This document shows positions 6,954 through 14,092 of a DNA stretch of 32,174 nt, piece after piece (positions within the stretch are counted from its first letter, which is position 1; each line of letters begins with the position of its first letter). This stretch comes from Argonema galeatum A003/A1 (GTDB taxonomy: Bacteria > Cyanobacteriota > Cyanobacteriia > Cyanobacteriales > Aerosakkonemataceae). Location of the stretch: contig NZ_JAIQZM010000052.1 in the NCBI RefSeq assembly GCF_023333595.1, positions 1-32,174 on the forward strand. The letters are read 5' to 3'. The notes beneath the pieces are model-generated. The model was not told the origin of the DNA. It did no database searches and worked only from the letters and a program-made list of their open reading frames with translations. The position numbers and the translations under genes are program-made.

Positions 6954-7151
6954 AGACGAGTGCATGGGTGTCTGATTCATGTGGATATTATTGATGGTAA
7001 AATTTGGATTCAACGGGATGGAACTGAGGAAGGAGTCGGGACAGAACTGATCAGCGCGGGGATACCGAAGAATCGGATCGTGTTGGGATTTCGCTCGCCA
7101 GAACTCAGACAAGATACCGAGGAAAGCGATCGCCTAAAGTCATTCGGCTGA
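6954..7151 (+). pseudogene. xisI: Truncated XisI
   Basis: From 6954 the frame gives RRVHGCLIHVDIIDGKIWIQ, RDGTEEGVGTELISAGIP and KNRIVLGFRSPELR, which is the conserved C-terminal half of XisI, a small protein first linked to fdxN element excision in heterocystous cyanobacteria. The usual N-terminal half (about 45-50 residues) is missing: upstream codons are those of the DUF6887 3' end read in another frame plus a HIP1 octamer. The C-terminus after SPELRQDTEE is also altered (family members usually end ...YTEFAVA) by sequence containing another HIP1 site. An ORF starting at 6861 could still express a fusion peptide. No xisH partner is present. Most likely a degraded gene. Confidence 0.7.
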
Positions 7152-7154
7152 AAC

Positions 7155-7200
7155 AAGTAAAGTATGGTAAGATAGAGGTATTTTTAAGAGGTGACTGATG
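7155..7200 (+). promoter_or_regulatory. Promoter-leader of the RHH/PIN operon
   Basis: The 46 bases up to and including the ATG contain TATGGTAAGATAG with a plausible -10 hexamer TAAGAT (7168-7173) and AGAGGTG as ribosome binding site. About 35 of 46 positions match, without gaps, the leader of the cystathionine beta-synthase gene at 7866-7911. Confidence 0.55.
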
Positions 7201-7425
7201 GAAACTAAAACTATTACAATTCGTGTCAATGCTGAAGTTGCCCGTATTTTTGAAACGGCATCTGAAGAACAACGCCGTAAACTTGAAGTACTGCTGAGTC
7301 TCAAACTTAGCGAAGCAACTCGGAATAAAAAAACGCTAGAAGAGGTTATGAGTGAAATTAGCCGAAAGGCTCGAGTACGAGGATTAACCCCAGAAATTTT
7401 GGACTCAATTCTCAATGACCAGTAA
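7198..7425 (+). CDS. Putative antitoxin of a PIN toxin
   Basis: This 75-residue charged helical protein starts METKTITIRVNAEVARIFET, a short strand followed by helices, as in ribbon-helix-helix-type antitoxins. The rest (EEQRRKLEVLLSLKLSEATR and a K/R/E-rich C-terminus) has no enzyme motif. Its gene overlaps the PIN-domain gene by 11 bases, the usual antitoxin-toxin arrangement, and the ATG is preceded by AGAGGTG. It should bind and inhibit the toxin and repress the operon, which is inferred from context rather than a recognised named family. Confidence 0.7.
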   Translation: METKTITIRVNAEVARIFETASEEQRRKLEVLLSLKLSEATRNKKTLEEVMSEISRKARVRGLTPEILDSILNDQ

Positions 7426-7837
7426 AATGCGCTACGTTTTTGATACAAACGTCATTATTAGTGCGCTCTTGTTTGAGAATGGAAAGCCTGCTCAAGCCCT
7501 TAGATACGCTTTAGCAAATGGAGAAGTATTGCTATCGCTTAATTTGTTGGAAGAATTGAATGAAGTACTAGGGCGCGAAAGATTCAATCGATACGTGACA
7601 AGCGAAGAACGAGAGGAGTTTTTAGAAGCTATAGTGGAGCGATCGGTTCTAATTGAAATAGTAGAGAACGTGCAAGAATGCCGCGATCCGAAAGATGATA
7701 AAGTTCTAGAATTGGCCTTGAGCGGAGAAGCTCAGTATATCATCAGTGGAGATAAAGATTTACTTGTATTGCATCCATTTCGCGGCATAGGAGTGGTTAA
7801 AGTCGAAGAGTTCTTGAGGACGATCGAGGCTGATTAG
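7415..7837 (+). CDS. PIN-domain toxin (COG1569-like)
   Basis: This 140-residue protein has the PIN ribonuclease pattern: RYVFDTNVIISALLF with Asp10, LLEELNEVL with Glu46/47, the DPKDDKVLELAL block with Asp94/95, and ISGDKDLLVL with Asp113/115. These acidic residues bind metal in the active site. It resembles the 'putative toxin-antitoxin system toxin component, PIN family' group. It should be a single-strand-specific RNase acting on cellular RNA unless held by the antitoxin encoded just upstream. The start at 7415 (overlapping the antitoxin) and ATG at 7427 are both possible; the first adds only four residues. Confidence 0.85.
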   Translation: MTSKMRYVFDTNVIISALLFENGKPAQALRYALANGEVLLSLNLLEELNEVLGRERFNRYVTSEEREEFLEAIVERSVLIEIVENVQECRDPKDDKVLELALSGEAQYIISGDKDLLVLHPFRGIGVVKVEEFLRTIEAD

Positions 7838-7865
7838 CGACAGCGGCATAACAAAAACACGGGTG

Positions 7866-7911
7866 AAGTGAAACATGGTATGATAGAGATATTTTCCGCA
7901 GGTGGCTCATG
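7866..7911 (+). promoter_or_regulatory. Promoter-leader of the transsulfuration operon
   Basis: The 46 bases ending in the ATG contain CATGGTATGATAGAG with a likely -10 TATGAT (7879-7884) and a GCAGGTGG ribosome-binding-site-like stretch. It closely matches the leader at 7155-7200 upstream of the antitoxin gene. Confidence 0.5.
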
Positions 7912-9270
7912 GCAACTTACAATAACATTCTGGAAGCGATCGGCAGAACCCCCCTAATTAAACTCAACAGAGTTACCCAAGATATTGAATCAACAATCTA
8001 CGCAAAAGTAGAATACCTCAATCCCGGCGGCAGCACCAAAGATAGAATCGGTCTTGCCATGATTGAAGCCGCAGAAAAACAAGGTTTGTTGCAACCTGGA
8101 GGCACAATTATTGAGGCGACAGCAGGTAATACTGGTGTAGGTTTAGCCCTGGTTGCTGCTATCAAAAAATATCGGTGCATATTTGTAATGCCCGATAAAA
8201 TGAGTCTGGACAAAATTAACTTGCTCAAAGCTTACGGTGCAGAAGTTGTAATTACTCCTACATCTGTTGCCCCTGACTCTCCAGAAAGTTACAATGGCGT
8301 AGCCGACAGACTTGCTAAAGAAATCCCTGGAGCTTACAGACCAAATCAGTTTGAAAACCCTAATAATCCTTTAGCTCACTATTTAACGACAGGCCCAGAA
8401 ATTTGGGCAGATAGCAACGGTAAAGTTGACGTTTTTGTAGCTGGTATGGGTACTGGCGGCACTATTTCCGGCGTTGCAAAATACCTCAAAGAGCAAAACC
8501 CTAATATTGTCATTGTAGGTGCAGATCCGGAAGGTTCTATCCTTTCCGGAGATAGCCCCAAGTCTTACAAAGTAGAGGGAATAGGCGAAGATTTTATTCC
8601 CAAAACTTTTAACCGCCAAATCGTAGATGAAATGGTGAGAGTCAGCGATAAAGAGTCTTTTAATATGACTAGACGTTTGGCGTTAGAGGAAGGTTTGCTG
8701 GTGGGAGGTTCTTGCGGAACAGCGGTAGCAGCGGCTTTAAAGTACGCGGCTAGATTGTCGGAACCCAAACATATTGTAGTGCTTTTGCCGGATACAGGCA
8801 GAAATTACATCAATAAAATTTATTCTGATTCGTGGATGCAGGAAAATGGGTTCTGGGAAGGTAAAACGGTAAAATCTATCAAAATCGGCGAGATACTTAC
8901 CCAGAAGAAAGATTTTCCATCGCTCATTTCTGTGAGTCCAAGAGATAAGCTGATGCAAGCAATTAAACTTCTGCGAAAACACAATATATCGCAAGTGCCG
9001 GTAATTGATAATAATGATGTGGTGGGAAGTTTAAATGAAGCATCTTTGATGAAACTCCTGCATGAGGGGATAAACTTTGCTAACCAGGAAGTTTCGGCGG
9101 TGATGGGTAAAGGTTTACCCATTCTTGACGAAGATGTGGATATGTCAGAAGCTTATCGGGTGCTTTTGTCTGGAACTACTGGTATTATAATAAAACGGGA
9201 AGAAGTTCCTGTAGGATTAATCACGAGAGCCGATTTAATCAAATATTGGATCGGTCAAACGGAGGAATGA
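7909..9270 (+). CDS. Cystathionine beta-synthase with CBS-domain pair
   Basis: This 453-residue PLP enzyme condenses serine with homocysteine to cystathionine, the first step of reverse transsulfuration. The catalytic part (1 to about 315) shows the PLP lysine Lys44 in NPGGSTKDRI, the TAGNTG loop (71-76), the substrate-specific stretch DSPESYNGVA and the PLP phosphate loop GTGGT (181-185); GADPEGSIL is also typical of beta-synthase rather than plain CysK. The C-terminal part (about 335-450) is a CBS domain pair, usually a ligand-sensing regulatory module. It is the first gene of a two-gene operon; its TGA overlaps the ATG of the cystathionine lyase gene by one base. Cysteine synthase activity cannot be excluded, but the neighbour argues for transsulfuration. 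Confidence 0.9.
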   Translation: MATYNNILEAIGRTPLIKLNRVTQDIESTIYAKVEYLNPGGSTKDRIGLAMIEAAEKQGLLQPGGTIIEATAGNTGVGLALVAAIKKYRCIFVMPDKMSLDKINLLKAYGAEVVITPTSVAPDSPESYNGVADRLAKEIPGAYRPNQFENPNNPLAHYLTTGPEIWADSNGKVDVFVAGMGTGGTISGVAKYLKEQNPNIVIVGADPEGSILSGDSPKSYKVEGIGEDFIPKTFNRQIVDEMVRVSDKESFNMTRRLALEEGLLVGGSCGTAVAAALKYAARLSEPKHIVVLLPDTGRNYINKIYSDSWMQENGFWEGKTVKSIKIGEILTQKKDFPSLISVSPRDKLMQAIKLLRKHNISQVPVIDNNDVVGSLNEASLMKLLHEGINFANQEVSAVMGKGLPILDEDVDMSEAYRVLLSGTTGIIIKREEVPVGLITRADLIKYWIGQTEE

Positions 9271-10406
9271 TGGAATTTGAAACTAGGGCTATCCATGAGG
9301 GTCAAGCACCCGATCCGGTCACGGGTGCTGCGATTGTACCAATTTACATGACTTCGACCTATGAACAGGAAGCGATCGGTCAACATAAGGGTTATGAATA
9401 TTCTCGCACGGGAAACCCGACCCGAACCGCGTTAGAACAAGCTTTGGCTTCCATTGAAGGGGCGAAATACGGTTTGGCTTTTGCTTCCGGAGTTGCAGCG
9501 ACAACCACGGTTTTGAGTCTGCTGAAAAACGGCGATAATGTTATCGTCGGAGACGATTTATATGGTGGAACCTATAGAGTTCTGGAGAGGGTAATTAAAA
9601 ATTGGGGTATTACCACAAGTTACGCAGATGTTGACGATTTAAACGATTTTGAAAAGGCAATTCAACCAAATACAAAGCTGATTTGGATTGAAACACCCAC
9701 GAATCCCCTGTTAAAAATTGTCGATATTAAAATTATATCAGAAGTTGCACGGCGGCACAACCTGATTTTAGTTGTGGATAATACTTTTGCCAGTCCCTAT
9801 TTTCAAAGACCGCTGGAATTAGGCGCGGATATTGTTGTTCACAGTACGACCAAATATTTGGGTGGACACAGCGATATCATTGGCGGTGGTGTTGTTACTT
9901 CTAACGAAGAACTATATCAACAATTGAAATTTTACCAAAATGCGATCGGTGCTGTACCAAGTCCCTTTGATAGTTGGTTAGTGATGCGGGGAATTAAAAC
10001 TTTGGCGGTGCGGATGCGAGAACATGAGAAAAATGCTTTGTTTTTGGCGCAGTTTTTGGAGAAGCATCCAAAGATCGATCGCATTTATTATCCCGGTTTG
10101 CCAAGTCACGCACAATATCAACTTGCCAAACAACAAATGTACGGTTTTGGCGGGATGATCAGTTTGGAATTAAAAGGCGGATTTGCTGCTGTTGAGGAAT
10201 TTGTGGCGCGGTTGAAGTTATTTTTACTAGCAGAAAGTTTGGGAGGCGTGGAATCGCTGGTTTGCTATCCGGCGAAAATGACGCACGGTTCTATCCCGGA
10301 AGAGGAAAGGCTGAAACGGGGAATTAAAAATAATTTGGTACGTCTTTCGGTTGGAATTGAGAATCAGAAGGATTTGAAAGAAGATTTGGAGAATGCTTTG
10401 GCTTAA
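9270..10406 (+). CDS. Cystathionine gamma-lyase/synthase family enzyme
   Basis: This 378-residue protein is a PLP-dependent Cys/Met metabolism enzyme. It shows YSRTGNPTR (44-52), FASGVAATTTVL, Asp170 in LVVDNTFASPYFQRPL, and the PLP lysine Lys195 in HSTTKYLGGHSD; the C-terminus has SLGGVESLVCYPAKMTH and LVRLSVGIE. The ATG at 9270 is chosen because GGAGG at 9261-9265 gives better spacing to it than to the ATG at 9267; an upstream start at 9246 lacks support. The partner cystathionine beta-synthase directly upstream suggests gamma-lyase activity (cystathionine to cysteine, 2-oxobutyrate and ammonia), but cystathionine gamma-synthase (MetB) is a close relative and sequence alone does not separate them here. 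Confidence 0.9.
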   Translation: MEFETRAIHEGQAPDPVTGAAIVPIYMTSTYEQEAIGQHKGYEYSRTGNPTRTALEQALASIEGAKYGLAFASGVAATTTVLSLLKNGDNVIVGDDLYGGTYRVLERVIKNWGITTSYADVDDLNDFEKAIQPNTKLIWIETPTNPLLKIVDIKIISEVARRHNLILVVDNTFASPYFQRPLELGADIVVHSTTKYLGGHSDIIGGGVVTSNEELYQQLKFYQNAIGAVPSPFDSWLVMRGIKTLAVRMREHEKNALFLAQFLEKHPKIDRIYYPGLPSHAQYQLAKQQMYGFGGMISLELKGGFAAVEEFVARLKLFLLAESLGGVESLVCYPAKMTHGSIPEEERLKRGIKNNLVRLSVGIENQKDLKEDLENALA

Positions 10407-10674
10407 AAGTTACTGGCTTAAGGTGGGAGATTTTAACCCCATCCCAACCTCTCCCTGTCAACGCAGAGGGGAGTATTTCTCCTTTGCGTTCAGCCTGAAA
10501 AGGCTATCCTATAATACCAAATCCGCAACGATTACCCCCGTTATGTCTATAGGCTGTAGAGACGTTTCATGAAACGTCTCTACAATGTTTAGGCCAAAAA
10601 TTAAAGTGGGTAACCAACCCGGATTTGGTATAATGTAAATTAAAAGTTATTAGCCGAAATAAAGCAAAAAAAAG
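10407..10674. other. Intergenic region with repeats
   Basis: 268 bases without a gene. It contains a C-rich block around 10436-10460 (ACCCCATCCCAACCTCTCCC), then an inverted-repeat element at 10514-10631. No clear terminator with a T-run after the transsulfuration operon and no strong promoter was seen. Confidence 0.6.
10514..10631. repeat. MITE-like element with nested palindrome
   Basis: The 12-bp terminal inverted repeats ATACCAAATCCG (10514-10525) and CGGATTTGGTAT (10620-10631) are perfect. Inside is a perfect 30-bp palindrome at 10555-10584 centred on GTTTCATGAAAC. No ORF is inside. The structure fits a small non-autonomous repeat of the kind common in cyanobacteria. Confidence 0.75.
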
Positions 10675-10992
10675 ATGATTCAACCGATAACCCATCCTCT
10701 TCACCGTCGGGGAAGAGTTTTTCCCGAATATAATCTTCCTCCCGAACAGCTAGCAAAACGCCAAGCCGAAATAGATAGCTTCGGACAACGCTGTAAAGTC
10801 ATTTGGCAAAAAGTCTGTCCCGAATTAATCGAAAACCATTACAACTGGTTTATGATGATCGAGCCTGAAAGCGGGGATTATTTCATTGACCCGGATGAAA
10901 TGAAGGCTTATCAAAAAGCCCGTCAAAAGTATCCCCAAAAGATGCTCGGCACGTTTCGGATTAATGAAACTGGAGCCTGCGGTCTGATATAA
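10675..10992 (+). CDS. Uncharacterised protein upstream of a retropepsin-like gene
   Basis: I do not recognise a characterised family in this 105-residue soluble protein. It contains EIDSFGQRCKVIWQKVCPEL, then NHYNWFMMIEPESGDYFIDP and a DEMKAYQKARQKYP helix, and is probably compact alpha/beta. Its TAA shares a base with the ATG of the next gene, so the two form a tight two-gene unit. Pairs of a small protein with an aspartic-protease-fold protein are frequent in cyanobacterial genomes and have been suspected to act as toxin-antitoxin-like modules, but nothing in the sequence proves it. Confidence 0.7.
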   Translation: MIQPITHPLHRRGRVFPEYNLPPEQLAKRQAEIDSFGQRCKVIWQKVCPELIENHYNWFMMIEPESGDYFIDPDEMKAYQKARQKYPQKMLGTFRINETGACGLI

Positions 10993-11372
10993 TGCGGGGG
11001 AGATTTGGCGAAATTGGAGAGCTATTTTTTGAAATTGAATTAATCGCCGTTTCCGAAGAAAATCTCCCAGTGGAGGCGCTATTGGATACGGGTTTTACAA
11101 CTGGATGGTTAGCACTGGATATCCAAGATATCGAGGCATTAGGTTGGACTTTGATGGAAGCTGCACACCCCATGCGGACTGCTTCTGGCGAAGCGTTTTT
11201 TGCTATTTATGAAGGAAGGGTGATAATTGACGAGCAAGAGTACATTATTCCCGTTCATGTCAGATCTGGAGTTCCAGAAATATTGTTGGGGTTGCAATGG
11301 TTGAAAATGCAGCGGTTAGTGGTAGATTTTCCCCAAGGAAGGCTGACTTTAGAAGTGTCAGCCTCTCTCTAA
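10992..11372 (+). CDS. Retropepsin-like aspartic protease fold protein
   Basis: This 126-residue protein has the single-domain clan AA pattern: VEALLDTGFTTGWLAL with the DTG triad at 32-34, a middle strand EAFFAIYEGRVIIDEQEY, and near the end PEILLGLQWLKMQRLVVDF, which matches the conserved 'hhG.dhL' region of such proteins. Retropepsin-like enzymes act as homodimers with one Asp from each monomer. No signal peptide or membrane segment is present, so it is cytoplasmic. Substrate is unknown. It overlaps the preceding gene by one base. Whether it is catalytically active is not certain, since the residue after DTG is Phe rather than Ala or Ser. Confidence 0.75.
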   Translation: MRGRFGEIGELFFEIELIAVSEENLPVEALLDTGFTTGWLALDIQDIEALGWTLMEAAHPMRTASGEAFFAIYEGRVIIDEQEYIIPVHVRSGVPEILLGLQWLKMQRLVVDFPQGRLTLEVSASL

Positions 11373-11449
11373 TTTAAACGCTACAGGCGATCGCACCTCT
11401 ACAGATTCAGATTTTGGCTTGTTTGTGCGATCGCGCTTAACACTCTGCA

Positions 11450-12388
11450 TTAGGCGGCTTTGTATAAAGTGGAGCTAAGTCGGTAGCCGTTTGGCTTCAA
11501 TGAAACAGTACCGAACTGCTTTTGGTGTGTAATTGTATAAATAACTACTAGAGGTTCAGGATTTTTGCGATCGGCCTTTAGTTTTTCTGCGATCGGTTGT
11601 TTAAGGCTGCTAATCCTTGTTTGCCAGAAAATATAAATTGGTAGAATTGTCAAAATAGTGCGAAAAGCCAATCTTGGAACTATAGCGGGTATTTTTGGCA
11701 GCAACCGCGTCCCTATTTGCACACCGATCGCACCAGCAATTCCCAACAGAATTCCCACTGGATACAGAACATTTCCTTTCAAAGCATGACCTGTGAAAGC
11801 TGACGATGCCGAGAGTACAACCACTCCCAAACTCGTTGGTGCAGCAATATTCATCGGTTCTCCTAACAGCAGAATTTGCAGAGGAACCATAATAATCCCG
11901 CCACCAATGCCAAATAAACCAGCCAATAAACCTGCTGCGCTACCAGTAAAAATCCGCCCCAGATTTAATAGCCAAGTTTCTTTTCGATCTGTCCTCGTAT
12001 CCTCCCTTTGACTGAGGCTTCCCTGAAGTTTAATCACAAAAATATTCGCCACTAATAAGCAACCGAAGGCACTCATTAGTAAATAGCCTGGAATATGTTT
12101 TAGCAAATAAACTCCCAGTTGTGCAGTCACCAACGAAGGAAGCCCCAAAATAGCTACCTTCTGGAAGTTCAAGTTGCCCATCCGCCAGTTTTGCCAGCTA
12201 CCGGAGATGGATATGAACAGCATGGCGAAGCTACTGGTCGCTACACCTTGGATGGGTGCCAAACCCAGACTCACCATCAGAGGGACTAGCAAAATCCCGC
12301 CACCAATGCCCAAAAGCCCTGCTAAGCATCCAGCAATCAAGCCGCCAAGACCTAGAGCGATCGCATACCAGGGGAGTATTAACGCCAT
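11450..12388 (-). CDS. TauE/SafE family sulfite/anion exporter
   Basis: This 312-residue membrane protein has the internal duplication typical of the family: LAGLLGIGGGILLVPLMVSL near the N-terminus and LAGLFGIGGGIIMVPLQILL in the second half, each followed by an AxTSx motif (GVATSSFAM and AAPTSLGVV). About eight membrane segments are visible. Family members export sulfite or organosulfonates, which fits the sulfur genes nearby, although substrate is inferred. ATG at 12388 is preferred over the GTG at 12415. The last 45 or so residues are polar and unlike the family, with a HIP1-related sequence, so the C-terminal tail may be an acquired extension. The gene is convergent with the aspartic protease gene. 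Confidence 0.85.
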   Translation of the reverse strand: MALILPWYAIALGLGGLIAGCLAGLLGIGGGILLVPLMVSLGLAPIQGVATSSFAMLFISISGSWQNWRMGNLNFQKVAILGLPSLVTAQLGVYLLKHIPGYLLMSAFGCLLVANIFVIKLQGSLSQREDTRTDRKETWLLNLGRIFTGSAAGLLAGLFGIGGGIIMVPLQILLLGEPMNIAAPTSLGVVVLSASSAFTGHALKGNVLYPVGILLGIAGAIGVQIGTRLLPKIPAIVPRLAFRTILTILPIYIFWQTRISSLKQPIAEKLKADRKNPEPLVVIYTITHQKQFGTVSLKPNGYRLSSTLYKAA

Positions 12389-12428
12389 AAAATTTATTAT
12401 AGGTAGTAATATCACTTATTTTAATCAA

Positions 12429-12586
12429 ACTTACGCAGAAACCGGCAATATGCAGCGCGAATACGTCGTTTCAGCGATGGCTACGTAGGGACACGGCATC
12501 AAAAGTCTTGTTTGTTGTGAAAGAGAAATCTTATCTATGCCGTGTCCCTACTTCAAACCCGGTTTCTTTTATGACAGTGCGTAAGT
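12429..12586. repeat. Nested inverted-repeat element
   Basis: The outer arms are ACTTACGC (12429-12436) with GCGTAAGT (12579-12586), followed inward by GAAACCGG and CCGGTTTC. The inner arms are perfect 15-mers, GTAGGGACACGGCAT (12485-12499) and ATGCCGTGTCCCTAC (12537-12551). It looks like one repeat inserted in another. The outer tip is similar to the tips of the element at 21451-21520. Confidence 0.7.
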
Positions 12587-12652
12587 CTTAACAGTGATGT
12601 TACAGCAAGATTTTTTAACTCACATCGTGTCCGGTTGCATAAGTATTGTATG

Positions 12653-12720
12653 GTAGGGGCGGGTTTGGCAGATAACCTTTCTGTCGAACAGACAATATCT
12701 AGGGCATTACCCGCCCCTAC
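12653..12720. repeat. Inverted-repeat element
   Basis: GTAGGGGCGGGT (12653-12664) and ACCCGCCCCTAC (12709-12720) are perfect 12-bp inverted arms around a 44-base centre. It has the size and layout of a small dispersed cyanobacterial repeat. Confidence 0.65.
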
Positions 12721-12817
12721 AATCAGACTCTGCCGTACTTAACGCGATCGGTAAAACTGATTAATTTGCTCAAATGCTTGCGATCGCGGGCATTTTCCAC
12801 CACAAGTGTTGGAGCGC

Positions 12818-13405
12818 CTAAATTTCATAATGCCAGAGGGACGGCTCTTGCACCACAACCAATTTGCGATGAACGCGCTCAATAATTCCCTGCTTTTCAA
12901 AATTATTGAGAATTCGGGTGACAGTAACTCTACTCGATCCCACAATTTCAGCCATTTGCTGATGGGTTAAGCGCAGATCGATGATTTGTCCTTGCTCAAC
13001 CTCCCGCCCAAATCTTTTGCCCAGCCAACTTATCAGCAGTAGAAGTGAGGTTTCAATAGGTTTGCTATGTACAATTTCCAAAAATTCTCCTAATCGCTGC
13101 ATATGCAGGAGCATAGCATCAGTGGCTTGATACCACCTACTCGCAGGCAATAATGTTGCCTCTAGATCGCTTAAGCATTCAATTTGATAGGGATCGGCTT
13201 TTGATATAGCTCTACCAACAAGATCTCCTGGCCCCCACAACCCAAAAGTGATACAGGTTCCATCTTCCCGCCATGTCATGGTGCGAACAACCCCAGATTC
13301 AATTTGCCATAGGTAATCTTGATTTAAAACAAGTAGCGAACCTCGTGCAAATTTACGTCGCGTAATCACATAAGCACCATTTGTTGTGGGAGTAAAGGGG
13401 GTCAT
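12818..13405 (-). CDS. Crp/Fnr family transcription regulator
   Basis: This 195-residue protein has a shortened cyclic-nucleotide-binding-like barrel at the N-terminus (about 15-90, with LWQIESGVVRTMTW and FGLWGPGDLVG), a long dimer helix (about 95-130) and a C-terminal winged helix-turn-helix (147-176: LTHQQMAEIVGSSRVTVTRI). The cAMP-binding residues of true CRP are not seen and there are no Fe-S cysteines of FNR type. Its location among sulfur genes makes a role in sulfur regulation, similar to the cyanobacterial CysR, attractive, but I cannot claim that identity. It lies 114 bases downstream of the acireductone dioxygenase gene on the same strand. Confidence 0.85.
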   Translation of the reverse strand: MTPFTPTTNGAYVITRRKFARGSLLVLNQDYLWQIESGVVRTMTWREDGTCITFGLWGPGDLVGRAISKADPYQIECLSDLEATLLPASRWYQATDAMLLHMQRLGEFLEIVHSKPIETSLLLLISWLGKRFGREVEQGQIIDLRLTHQQMAEIVGSSRVTVTRILNNFEKQGIIERVHRKLVVVQEPSLWHYEI

Positions 13406-13519
13406 TGCTAATTATTCCTGGGTTGAAAGAATGAAGACAGACTATAAATTGCGACTGAAAAATGGCTTAAAGGCATCTACTTATAACTCGCGAACCGATG
13501 TTCTACGTAATGATTCAAG

Positions 13520-14092
13520 TCAAGAACACTTGCCGGGATATTTCCTAGCCATAGCTTTGCGGAAATAAATTTCAGTGTCGGTGTATTGAGGCATCCAGCC
13601 GCCTACGGTGGTGAAGTAGCGCACTGCTTTGAGATGAAGTGACCCTGTGGGACGGAACCAATGTTCAAGGCCAGATGGAACGTTGATATACTCTTGGGCT
13701 TCGACTATTAATTCCATTTGGCTGCCATCAGGTAGTACGAAACCGAAGATGCACTCTCCGGCGAGTATGTAGAGGGCTTCGTCGTCTGCATGGGTGTGGC
13801 AGCGATCGAATTGGGTTATTAGTGCGTAGAGATAGGGCGAACCAGGGTGCAACACCGTCAATTCGCGCCATTGATAGCCAGCAGTATGCTTGAATTCCTC
13901 AAAGTAGTCGTCAGCAGCAGCTAATATTTGCTCCTTTTGACTCAGGGTAAGAATGTCCTGCGCTAGTAACTCAGTAGTATGGGGCTTCTTTAAGGGCAAG
14001 CGTCTGATCTCGATATTCAGGGGTGCAAGTTCCTCTGCGATATCGCCGATATTTGTGTAAATGGTACTGTCTTCAAGTTGCAGTCTGGCCAT
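13520..14092 (-). CDS. mtnD: Acireductone dioxygenase (methionine salvage)
   Basis: This 190-residue cupin has the ARD metal site: His99, His101 and Glu105 in RCHTHADDEALYIL, and His144 in SGLEHWFRP. It begins MARLQLEDSTIYTNIGDIAE and has the family's middle helix AGYQWRELTVLHP and C-terminal AVRYFTTVGGWMPQYTDTEI. The enzyme oxidises the acireductone intermediate of methylthioadenosine recycling; the bound metal (Fe or Ni) decides whether the product goes back to methionine. No other mtn genes are in the window. It is divergent from the CysA-like gene, with 372 bases between, and sits upstream of the Crp/Fnr gene. Confidence 0.85.
   Translation of the reverse strand: MARLQLEDSTIYTNIGDIAEELAPLNIEIRRLPLKKPHTTELLAQDILTLSQKEQILAAADDYFEEFKHTAGYQWRELTVLHPGSPYLYALITQFDRCHTHADDEALYILAGECIFGFVLPDGSQMELIVEAQEYINVPSGLEHWFRPTGSLHLKAVRYFTTVGGWMPQYTDTEIYFRKAMARKYPGKCS

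Larger units (their letters stand above)
12389..12817. other. Repeat-filled intergenic region
   Basis: About 430 bases with no gene. Two inverted-repeat elements (12429-12586 and 12653-12720) fill most of it, joined by a stretch with GTGTCCGGTTGCAT (12627-12640), a 14-mer that recurs at 22679-22692. It separates the TauE gene from the end of the Crp/Fnr gene. Confidence 0.7.

Noticed and set aside
10555..10584. Operator for a transcription factor
   Set aside because: The perfect 30-bp palindrome is nested within an inverted-repeat element and lies after, not before, the preceding operon; a dispersed repeat is the simpler explanation.
12230..12420. GTG start at 12415 for the TauE/SafE gene
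   Set aside because: The nine added residues precede the first membrane segment without improving it, and the ATG at 12388 gives the usual MALILPWYAIALG start.
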